The position numbers were made by a program, and so were the translations under genes. 64,000 bases of DNA from Oxalobacteraceae sp. CFBP 8761. GTDB taxonomy: Bacteria; Pseudomonadota; Gammaproteobacteria; Burkholderiales; Burkholderiaceae_D. Shown in pieces: positions 57,597 through 64,000 of the stretch. The stretch spans positions 1 to 64,000 of the forward strand of contig JACYUE010000003.1 in NCBI GenBank assembly GCA_014841595.1. Reading direction: 5' to 3'. The first letter of the stretch is position 1, and each line of letters starts with the position of its first letter. A model generated the notes under the pieces. It was given only the letters and a program-made list of their open reading frames with translations, was not told where the DNA came from and made no database searches.

Positions 57597-57716
57597 CCAC
57601 CCTGCCAATCCGGCGAGAAGTTACTCCATGGTTTGAACACGATCTGCGCGCCACACGCCAGATGGTGAGGTTGCAAGAATTGCGGCATAATCCCCCGGTT
57701 CTTTTGTCCAACCCTG

Positions 57717-58820
57717 ATGTCAACCACGAGTAGCGAACCAATGGACCTGATCCCCAGCACCATCCTCACCGGCTTTCTCGGCGCGGGCAAGACCACCCTG
57801 CTCAACCGCATCCTGCAGGAAGACCACGGCATGCGCATCGCCGTCATCGAGAACGAATTCGGTGAAGAAAACATCGACAACGAAATCCTGGTGCAGGACT
57901 CCGGCGAGCAGATCATCGAGATGAACAACGGCTGCATCTGCTGCACCGTGCGTGGCGACCTGATCGAGGCACTCAACAGCCTGGCAAAGAAACGCGCCGC
58001 TGGCGAGATCAGTTTCGACCGCGTCGTCATCGAAACGACGGGCCTGGCCAATCCGGGCCCGGTGGCGCAGACCTTCTTCGTCGACGAAGAAGTTGGCGCC
58101 CACTACCTGCTCGACGCCGTCGTGACCGTGGTCGATGCCCGCCACGCGATGGAACAATTGACGGCGCACGAAGAAGCCCAGCGCCAGGTGGGCTTTGCCG
58201 ACAAGATCCTGCTGTCCAAGACCGACCTGGTCGATGCTGCCGCCGTCGATGCGCTCAAGGCGCGCCTGCAGCGCATCAACCCGCGCGCGCCGATCGCCAC
58301 GAGCGACTTCGGCCGCGCGCCGATTGCCGACGTGCTCGACCTGCGCGGCTTCAATCTGAACGACAAGCTGGACATCGACCCCGATTTCCTGCGTGTCGAT
58401 GGTGAAGACGGGCACGATCACGACCATGATCACGAGCATGAGCATGGCGCCGATTGTGGCCACGGTCACGACCACGTGCACGATGCGTCGTGCAGCCACG
58501 ATCATCATCACAGCCACCACAGCGACGACATCGCCGCGTTCGTGTTCAAGAGCGAGCGTGCATTCGATCCGGAGCGCCTGGAACAATTCCTTGGCAGCCT
58601 GGTCCAGGTCTTTGGCCCGCAAATGCTGCGCTACAAGGGTGTATTGCGGATGGATGGCGTCGATCGCAAGGTCGTGTTCCAGGGCGTGCACCAGATCATG
58701 GGCAGCGACGTGGGACCGAAATGGGGGGAGAATGAAACGCCCGCCACCAAGATGGTCTTTATTGGTAAAAATTTACCAAAAGACGTATTTATCCGCGGAC
58801 TGGAACAGTGTTTGGTATAA
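57717..58820 (+). CDS. COG0523/CobW-family metal-chaperone GTPase
   Basis: A 367-residue G3E GTPase. Walker A is GFLGAGKTT at 19-27, the metal-binding CxCC motif is NNGCICCTVRG with C73, C75 and C76, and the guanine-specificity motif is LLSKTDL. A His/Asp-rich stretch at about 225-260 (HDHDHDHEHEHG and later HDHHHSHHSDD) is a likely zinc reservoir. Members of this family insert zinc into client proteins. It is followed by a dksA with one zinc-finger Cys. No Zur operator is evident upstream. Start could also be ATG at 57741. Confidence 0.94.
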   Translation: MSTTSSEPMDLIPSTILTGFLGAGKTTLLNRILQEDHGMRIAVIENEFGEENIDNEILVQDSGEQIIEMNNGCICCTVRGDLIEALNSLAKKRAAGEISFDRVVIETTGLANPGPVAQTFFVDEEVGAHYLLDAVVTVVDARHAMEQLTAHEEAQRQVGFADKILLSKTDLVDAAAVDALKARLQRINPRAPIATSDFGRAPIADVLDLRGFNLNDKLDIDPDFLRVDGEDGHDHDHDHEHEHGADCGHGHDHVHDASCSHDHHHSHHSDDIAAFVFKSERAFDPERLEQFLGSLVQVFGPQMLRYKGVLRMDGVDRKVVFQGVHQIMGSDVGPKWGENETPATKMVFIGKNLPKDVFIRGLEQCLV

Positions 58821-59075
58821 ACTGCATCAGTTTGACTGGCCATGCAGGCATGTCCGGCGCCATGCGTCGACAGTTTGCCAGGCCGGGCCGCACGGACCGC
58901 CACGACGCGCTTCAAACAGCCAGTGGTGAACCGCCCTTGCCGCCCATGCGGCGCGGACGGAGATAGGATGGCGTACCGTCGTCATCAAGGCAGCCTGCCC
59001 GGCATGCACCCATTTGTGCGGTGTTGCTGATTGGCAAGCTGATAAAATGCAAACCTCTGTCGTATCGAAGGCATC

Positions 59076-59525
59076 ATGACTAAAACAACGAAACCGAATA
59101 CCGCCCAGTCCGACGAACGCCTCCTGACGGAAGACGAGATTCGCGCGATGAGCGAGGGCGACTACATGAATGCGGCCCAGCTCGCATTCTTCAAGAATCG
59201 TCTGCAGGAACTCGAGCGCGAACTGCTCAAGAACGCTGGCGAAACCACGGAACACCTGCGCGAAACCGTGCTGGTTCCCGATCCGGCCGACCGCGCAACC
59301 ATCGAAGAAGAACATGCGCTCGAACTGCGCACCCGCGACCGTGAGCGCAAATTGCTCAAGAAAGTCCAGCAATCGATCCAGTCGATCGACGGCGGCGAAT
59401 ACGGCTGGTGCGAAGAAACCGGCGAGCCGATCGGCATCCCGCGCCTGATCGCCCGTCCGACCGCCACGCTGTCGCTGGAAGCCCAGCAGCGTCGCGAACT
59501 CAAGCAGAAGCTGTACGGCGACTGA
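59076..59525 (+). CDS. dksA: RNA polymerase-binding transcription factor DksA, single-Cys type
   Basis: A 149-residue protein that acts with ppGpp in the RNA polymerase secondary channel. The coiled-coil tip DxxDxA is D69-P-A-D-R-A74. The globular end has GWCEETGEPIGIPRLIARPT then ATLSLEAQQR. Of four zinc Cys in E. coli DksA only C112 remains; the others are T115, S133 and A136. It therefore does not bind zinc in the standard way and should be insensitive to thiol oxidation. This is a known variant type. It follows the COG0523 gene by 255 bp. Confidence 0.96.
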   Translation: MTKTTKPNTAQSDERLLTEDEIRAMSEGDYMNAAQLAFFKNRLQELERELLKNAGETTEHLRETVLVPDPADRATIEEEHALELRTRDRERKLLKKVQQSIQSIDGGEYGWCEETGEPIGIPRLIARPTATLSLEAQQRRELKQKLYGD

Positions 59526-59563
59526 TTGGCGTGCGTGCTGAACAGCGATTCAGCACCGACCAG

Positions 59564-59594
59564 AAAGCATGCGACCTCGTCGCATGCTTTTTTT
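59564..59594 (+). terminator. Rho-independent terminator of dksA
   Basis: AAAGCATGCGAC pairs with GTCGCATGCTTT around CTC, and a run of T follows. It lies 39 bp after the dksA stop. Confidence 0.93.
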
Positions 59595-59792
59595 GTTTGC
59601 AGACACCATTTCTTGATGTTTGTAACGACGCATGACAGCTGCCGTCCTGGCCATGCGTACACGCTACAATTGCTCAATATCCTACCAACATTGCCCTTCG
59701 GCTACACTGACGCCCGGCCACGTGTGCTCAGCATCCGTCGCCGGGGTCCGTGCTAAGGTCATGGTGGACACGTTATCGAGACAACGGTGAGC

Positions 59793-61052
59793 ATGGGGCT
59801 TTTTTCCTTCCTGAAGAAAAAGAACGATGCGGTGGCCGCGCCCAGCTGGCCGCCCCCCGAGTCGCGCCTGCGCGGCGAACCGTCACGCCTGGCGTCCGAC
59901 GCCGAGCGCGAACGCCAGCGTGAAATCGCCCGCGCCACCGCTGCCAAGATCGACGAAATCGAACTCGAATTTGCGTCCGACATGTTCGATGACGAGCCGG
60001 CCTGGGACAGTGGCCGCCGTCCCGCCAACGGCGTCACGGCGGCCGCCGTGCCCGATCCCGACGACATTCCCGACCAGGCCGCTGCGCCCGCGAGCGCTCC
60101 GGCGGTCGACGAAAGCGCCATCCTGTACGCCAACGGCCAGAGCGCCGCGGCCGAACACTTGCTGCGCGAGTCGCTAGCGACGCTGGGCCGCCACGAACGC
60201 CTGCCATGGTGGATGCTGTTCGATCTGTATCAGGCCGGTGGCCGCGAAGAACTATTCGAGAGCATCGCCATCGATTACGCCAGCCACTTCGAAACCTCGC
60301 CGCCCACCTGGAAGCCGCTCGCGCCCGCCTCGGTGGCGAGCCAGCCGGCACAGGGACTGGCCGCCACCGAAACCTTCGACACGCTGCTCGATGCAACCGT
60401 CGCGCCCCGCCTGCGCCGCGTGCTCGACGCGCAGGCGCCCAACGTGCGGCTCGACTTCGGCAAGGTGCGCAGCATCGACACAGACGGCGCCGACTGCCTG
60501 CTGACCGCCCTGCAAACGCTGCGCGCGAGCGACCGCGGCCTGGTATTGGCCGGGGCCGACACCCTGATCACGACGCTGCGCCCGATGCTCGTCATCGGCA
60601 AGCGCGGGGCCAGCCCGGCGCCGTGGCTGCTGCTGCTCGAACTGCTGCTGCTGACCAACCGCGAAAAGGATTTCGAAGAAGCGGCAATGGATTACTGCGT
60701 CACCTACGAAGTCTCGCCGCCCTCATTCGAAGCGCCCCGCCACGTCTCGACTGCCGCACCGGCCCCAAGTCACGGCGACCGCTTCATGTTGCCTGCCATG
60801 ATCACCAGCCCCGAGCCAGCGCTGCTGGCGGCCATCGACGCCTACGCCGCAGAGCGCGAAACACTCGTGCTCGACTGCTCACGGCTGGCGCGCATCGACT
60901 ACGTCGGCGCCGTCAGCCTGCTGGCGCGGCTCGCTGGACAGGCAGCAACCGGCCGCACGGTCGAGCTGCGCGAACTGAACCATCTCGTGGCCGCCCTGCT
61001 GCGGCTGCTGGGCGCCGGCGATAGCGTGCGGCTGTATCCACACCGCTACTGA
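59793..61052 (+). CDS. STAS-domain protein upstream of hslVU
   Basis: A 419-residue cytoplasmic protein that begins MGLFSFLKKKND. After a charged N-terminus and an Ala/Pro-rich linker, two STAS-like modules can be recognised: VRLDFGKVRSIDTDGADCLL around residue 220 and ETLVLDCSRLARIDYVGAVS near the C-terminus. STAS domains mediate regulation by protein contacts or nucleotide binding. The function is unknown. GTG at 59787 is an alternative start, but ATG at 59793 gives the typical MGLF start. It lies before the REP quartet and hslVU. Confidence 0.82.
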   Translation: MGLFSFLKKKNDAVAAPSWPPPESRLRGEPSRLASDAERERQREIARATAAKIDEIELEFASDMFDDEPAWDSGRRPANGVTAAAVPDPDDIPDQAAAPASAPAVDESAILYANGQSAAAEHLLRESLATLGRHERLPWWMLFDLYQAGGREELFESIAIDYASHFETSPPTWKPLAPASVASQPAQGLAATETFDTLLDATVAPRLRRVLDAQAPNVRLDFGKVRSIDTDGADCLLTALQTLRASDRGLVLAGADTLITTLRPMLVIGKRGASPAPWLLLLELLLLTNREKDFEEAAMDYCVTYEVSPPSFEAPRHVSTAAPAPSHGDRFMLPAMITSPEPALLAAIDAYAAERETLVLDCSRLARIDYVGAVSLLARLAGQAATGRTVELRELNHLVAALLRLLGAGDSVRLYPHRY

Positions 61053-61088
61053 CGCTACAGCACACCGAAAACCCGGGTCACGATCTTA

Positions 61089-61170
61089 AAAGCCGGGGTC
61101 AGGTCTGACATTCGGACACGAGCTCTACCGAAAAGCCGGGGTCAGGTCTGACATTCGGACACGATCTCGA
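61089..61170 (+). repeat. Two direct REP-like repeats, left half of the second cluster
   Basis: Two copies of the same unit as at 9.3 kb, at about 61089-61124 and 61132-61170. Each carries aaagccggggtcaggtctg followed by acattcggacacgan-ctc. They start 37 bp after the STAS gene stop, and they oppose a reverse pair 75 bp away. Confidence 0.9.
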
Positions 61171-61245
61171 CAGTTAGGTAGCCGGCACTAGTTGGCACTG
61201 GGCCATTCGGATACTGGGCAAAACACTGTTGGAAGTGGCGAAGGC

Positions 61246-61335
61246 CGAGGTCGTGTCTGAATGTCAGACCTGACCCCGGCTGTGTGGCTGTATAAAGCTG
61301 AGGTCGTGTCCGAATGTCAGACCTGACCCCGGCTG
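61246..61335 (-). repeat. Two inverted REP-like repeats, right half of the second cluster
   Basis: Two reverse-orientation copies at about 61246-61284 and 61299-61335. With the left pair they form a 2+2 inverted arrangement like that around the RAYT gene, but the 75 bp between contains no transposase and no recognisable remnant. The rest of the 382 bp between the STAS gene and hslV shows nothing else. Confidence 0.9.
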
Positions 61336-61434
61336 TGCCGGCTGTGGCAGCGCATTGGTATTTCCCGTTCGGATAATCTTGCAATCCTGCGCACGGTCCC
61401 CACCTGCTGGTAGCCAGACAATCACGAGGTAAAA

Positions 61435-61971
61435 ATGGAACAATTTCACGGTACAACCATCGTCAGCGTACGCCGCGGCAATCAGGTCGCGCTCGGCGGC
61501 GATGGGCAGGTCACGCTCGGCAACGTCGTCATGAAGGGCTCGGCCCGCAAGGTGCGCAAGCTGTATCAGGGCAAGGTCCTGTGCGGTTTTGCCGGCGGCA
61601 CCGCCGACGCCTTCACGCTGCTCGATCGCTTCGAGGGCAAACTTGAAAAGCACCAGGGCAACCTGCTGCGCGCCTCGGTCGAGCTGGCCAAGGACTGGCG
61701 CACCGACCGCGTGCTGCGCCGCCTGGAAGCCATGCTGCTCGTGGCCGACCGCGAGTCCACCCTGATCATCACCGGCAACGGCGACGTGCTCGAGCCGGAA
61801 GACGGCATCGGCGCGATCGGCTCCGGCGGCATCTATGCCCAGTCGGCCGCCAAGGCCCTGTACGAGAACACCGACATGGCGCCTGCCGAAGTGGTCAAGA
61901 AGGCGCTGACCATCGCGGGCGAACTGTGCATCTACACGAATATGTCCCACATCATCGAGACCCTGGATTGA
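61435..61971 (+). CDS. hslV: ATP-dependent protease proteolytic subunit HslV
   Basis: A 178-residue subunit of the HslUV protease. The N-terminus [19 protein letters not shown] predicts removal of a six-residue propeptide to expose the catalytic Thr7. [29 protein letters not shown] and [16 protein letters not shown] follow. hslU begins 1 bp after its stop. AGGTAAAA precedes the ATG. Confidence 0.98.
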   Translation: MEQFHGTTIVSVRRGNQVALGGDGQVTLGNVVMKGSARKVRKLYQGKVLCGFAGGTADAFTLLDRFEGKLEKHQGNLLRASVELAKDWRTDRVLRRLEAMLLVADRESTLIITGNGDVLEPEDGIGAIGSGGIYAQSAAKALYENTDMAPAEVVKKALTIAGELCIYTNMSHIIETLD

Positions 61972-61972
61972 T

Positions 61973-63322
61973 ATGAACAGCTTCATGAACATGACCCCAC
62001 CCGAAATCGTCTCCGAGCTGGACAAGCACGTCGTCGGCCAGGGCAAGGCCAAGAAGGCCGTCGCGATCGCGCTGCGTAACCGCTGGCGCCGCCAGCAGGT
62101 CGACGAATCGCTGCGCTACGAAATCACGCCGAAGAACATCCTGATGATCGGCCCGACGGGCGTCGGGAAGACCGAGATCGCGCGCCGCCTGGCCAAGCTG
62201 GCCGATGCGCCGTTCATCAAGATCGAAGCGACCAAGTTTACCGAGGTCGGCTATGTCGGGCGCGACGTCGACACCATCATCCGCGACCTGATCGATATCG
62301 GCATCAAGCAGACCCGCGCCAGCGAAGCAAAGAAAGTGCGCCAGCGCGCCGAAGACGCGGCCGAAGACCGCATCATCGACATCCTGGTGCCGCCGGCACG
62401 CGACTTTGGCTTCAACACCGCCAATACGCCGGACAGCAAGGAAGGTGACGCCACGCGCCAGACCTTCCGCAAGCGCCTGCGCGAAGGCGCGCTCGACGAT
62501 CGCGAAATCGAGATCGAAGTCTCCGACGCGGCGCCGCAGATGGAAATCATGGCGCCGCCGGGCATGGAAGAAATGACCGAGCAGATCAAGTCGATGTTTG
62601 CCGGCGCCAACGGTGCACGCAAGAAGCCGCGTAAGCTCAAGATCCAGGAAGCCATGAAGATCCTGATCGACGAAGAAGCCGGCAAGCTCCTCAACGAAGA
62701 CGAACTCAAGCAAAAGGCCATCGCCAACGTCGAGCAGAATGGCATCGTGTTCCTCGACGAAATTGACAAGATCGCGACCCGCTCCGAGCACGGCGGCGCC
62801 GATGTCTCGCGCGCCGGCGTGCAACGCGACCTGCTGCCGCTGGTCGAGGGCACGACCGTGAACACCAAGTACGGGATGATCAAGACCGACCACATCCTGT
62901 TCATCGCGTCGGGCGCGTTCCACCTGTCCAAGCCATCGGACCTGATCCCCGAGCTGCAGGGCCGCTTCCCGATCCGCGTCGAGCTCGAATCGCTGTCGAT
63001 CGAAGACTTCAAGAGCATCCTGACGTCGACCCACGCCAGCCTGACCAAGCAATACCAGGCGCTGCTGGCCACCGAAGGCGTGCAGGTCGAGTTCCTGGAC
63101 GAAGGCAACCATCGTCTGGCCGAGATCGCGTTCTCGGTCAACGAGCGCACCGAGAACATCGGGGCGCGCCGCCTGTACACGGTGATGGAAAAGCTGCTCG
63201 AGGAAATCTCGTTTACTGCCGGGTCGGAAAAAGACCAGGTGGTGCGCATCGACGCAGCCTTTGTCAACGAACGGCTCGACGCGCTGGCGGTCAACGAAGA
63301 CCTGTCACGCTACGTGCTGTAA
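61973..63322 (+). CDS. hslU: ATP-dependent protease ATPase subunit HslU
   Basis: A 449-residue AAA+ unfoldase that feeds HslV. Walker A is [20 protein letters not shown], Walker B is [14 protein letters not shown], and the pore motif GYVGRDV is present. The C-terminal EDLSRYVL tail inserts into HslV. The I-domain lies between about residues 110 and 240. It ends 20 bp before the small basic protein. Confidence 0.98.
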   Translation: MNSFMNMTPPEIVSELDKHVVGQGKAKKAVAIALRNRWRRQQVDESLRYEITPKNILMIGPTGVGKTEIARRLAKLADAPFIKIEATKFTEVGYVGRDVDTIIRDLIDIGIKQTRASEAKKVRQRAEDAAEDRIIDILVPPARDFGFNTANTPDSKEGDATRQTFRKRLREGALDDREIEIEVSDAAPQMEIMAPPGMEEMTEQIKSMFAGANGARKKPRKLKIQEAMKILIDEEAGKLLNEDELKQKAIANVEQNGIVFLDEIDKIATRSEHGGADVSRAGVQRDLLPLVEGTTVNTKYGMIKTDHILFIASGAFHLSKPSDLIPELQGRFPIRVELESLSIEDFKSILTSTHASLTKQYQALLATEGVQVEFLDEGNHRLAEIAFSVNERTENIGARRLYTVMEKLLEEISFTAGSEKDQVVRIDAAFVNERLDALAVNEDLSRYVL

Positions 63323-63342
63323 TTTTCTTGCGGGAGGCCGGC

Positions 63343-63546
63343 ATGGCAAACAAGGCATTGGCGACGCGGCAGAAAATGCGGTTGCGGATCGAACCGTCGC
63401 AGCAGGCGGGCAAGCCGCGCAATCCCATCGCCGCGCTGGCCAAGGCGCGCGCCGCCGGCCCGCATGCCAAGCCGCTCTCGAGCGAGCGCACTGCCGCCAA
63501 GCAGGCGCTCAGGAAGGTCAGGCTGGTGGCGGGCGACGACGACTGA
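63343..63546 (+). CDS. Small basic hypothetical protein
   Basis: A 67-residue protein, MANKALATRQKMRLRIEPSQ then QAGKPRNPIAALAKARAAGP, ending in LVAGDDD. It is rich in Arg, Lys and Ala with no membrane segment and no motif that I recognise. GGGAGG lies 6 nt before the ATG, and a terminator follows, so it is a real gene at the end of the hslVU transcript. Confidence 0.7.
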   Translation: MANKALATRQKMRLRIEPSQQAGKPRNPIAALAKARAAGPHAKPLSSERTAAKQALRKVRLVAGDDD

Positions 63547-63579
63547 CCGGCGCCGGTTCTGCAGTGCATACACTCTTTG

Positions 63580-63604
63580 CGGACACCTCGGTGTCCGTTT
63601 TTTT
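63580..63604 (+). terminator. Rho-independent terminator of the hslVU transcript
   Basis: CGGACAC pairs with GTGTCCG around a CTCG tetraloop, followed by seven T. Confidence 0.93.
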
Positions 63605-63693
63605 AGCCCGCGGCGTCCATTCCGGTGTACGTGCCTTGTCCGCACCGTGATTCAACGTTAAAGTCAGCCGTTGTCATTTTCTCTGGATCGCCA

Positions 63694-64000
63694 ATGAGTT
63701 CACCCGATCTGATCCTGGACGCGCTGCGCATACGCTTGCGCGCGGCCGGCATCACGTATAAAACGCTGTCCGAGCGCATTGGCGTGAGCGAGTCGAGCGT
63801 CAAGCGCATGTTCGGGCAAAAGGATATGGCGCTGTCGCGCCTGGCGGAGATTTGTCAGGCCACCGGCATTGGCCTGGAAGACCTGCTGCGCGGGGCGATC
63901 GAGGCGCGGCCCCAGCTCGATGCGCTGAGCCTGACGCAGGAACGCTCCATTGTTGCCAACCCGCGCCTGCTGTTGATGGCGATCTGCTGCCTGGGCCACT
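63694..64000 (+). CDS. Cro/C1-type helix-turn-helix protein, 5' part
   Basis: About 102 codons before the window end. The N-terminal DNA-binding domain reads LRAAGITYKTLSERIGVSES followed by SVKRMFGQKDMALSRLAEIC. The remainder is outside the window, so length and effector region are unknown. It may be a stand-alone XRE-type regulator. Confidence 0.85.
   Translation, partial: MSSPDLILDALRIRLRAAGITYKTLSERIGVSESSVKRMFGQKDMALSRLAEICQATGIGLEDLLRGAIEARPQLDALSLTQERSIVANPRLLLMAICCLGH

Noticed and set aside
57597..57716. Zur box upstream of the COG0523 gene
   Set aside because: No palindrome resembling the GTTATA-type Zur consensus was found in this region.
58391..58530. Simple-sequence repeat in the COG0523 gene
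   Set aside because: The repeated gatcacgaccat-like bases encode a His/Asp metal-binding loop that is typical of the protein family, so it is coding and not a separate repeat element.
61171..61245. A decayed RAYT gene between the two halves of the second REP cluster
   Set aside because: The 75 bp shows no similarity to the transposase in any frame.

Overview
The window reads as chromosomal DNA of a high-GC betaproteobacterium, most likely an Oxalobacteraceae member close to Massilia (inference from gene content and protein style: two Burkholderiales-type porins, a C-T-S-A type DksA, the HslV propeptide, an SAH riboswitch before ahcY, and two tandem LpxL-type acyltransferases followed by dapF). 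There is no prophage, plasmid backbone or CRISPR array. The only mobile-element signature is a RAYT transposase with its REP-like repeats, plus a second repeat cluster without transposase.

Layout. 1-1.3 kb: 5' part of tuf behind tRNA-Thr, tRNA-Gly and tRNA-Tyr, with a good promoter. 1.4-5.7 kb: an HDOD protein, a REC-TPR pseudo-response regulator and a membrane J-domain protein. 5.8-9.25 kb: MidA-like methyltransferase, then folM-like SDR, folB and ttcA. 9.25-10.4 kb: REP-RAYT-REP unit. 10.4-15.5 kb: DoxX and DODA-type dioxygenase with a divergent LysR, glutathione-dependent formaldehyde dehydrogenase with a divergent GlxA-type regulator, and a secreted histidine phosphatase. 15.5-19.65 kb: leuC/leuD-like aconitase-superfamily pair with a TctC receptor and a divergent LysR. 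19.75-22.5 kb: IclR regulator, a cytochrome b561 joined in frame to an FMN azoreductase, and YceI. 22.7-25.9 kb: a full pqqABCDE operon including the 24-residue PqqA peptide. 25.9-33.9 kb: M14 carboxypeptidase, S41 lipoprotein protease, a fused indolepyruvate ferredoxin oxidoreductase and its divergent Lrp. 33.9-41 kb: GNAT, GGDEF protein, cca, GST, Slt, 5-formyl-THF cyclo-ligase. 41-46.6 kb: the methyl-cycle genes metF, a small membrane protein, ahcY (behind an SAH riboswitch) and metK, with a GST and a PhzF protein between. 46.8-55.8 kb: two LpxL-type acyltransferases, dapF, a Sel1-like protein, two porins, DUF484 and xerC. 55.9-57.6 kb: LuxR solo with a lux-box-like site facing a secreted hydrolase. 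57.7-63.6 kb: COG0523 GTPase, dksA, STAS protein, a REP quartet, hslV and hslU, and a small basic protein. The window ends inside a Cro/C1-type helix-turn-helix gene.

The most unusual points are the in-frame b561-azoreductase fusion behind an IclR operator, the matching REP clusters at 9.3-10.4 and 61.1-61.3 kb, a lux box placed for class II activation of a secreted hydrolase by a LuxR solo, a response regulator whose phosphoacceptor position is Glu, and a Cca protein whose HD phosphohydrolase site appears to be lost. The SAH riboswitch and the pqqA-pqqB hairpin are strong regulatory RNA calls. I did not find a clearly new multi-gene system; the b561-azoreductase-YceI unit is the closest candidate.
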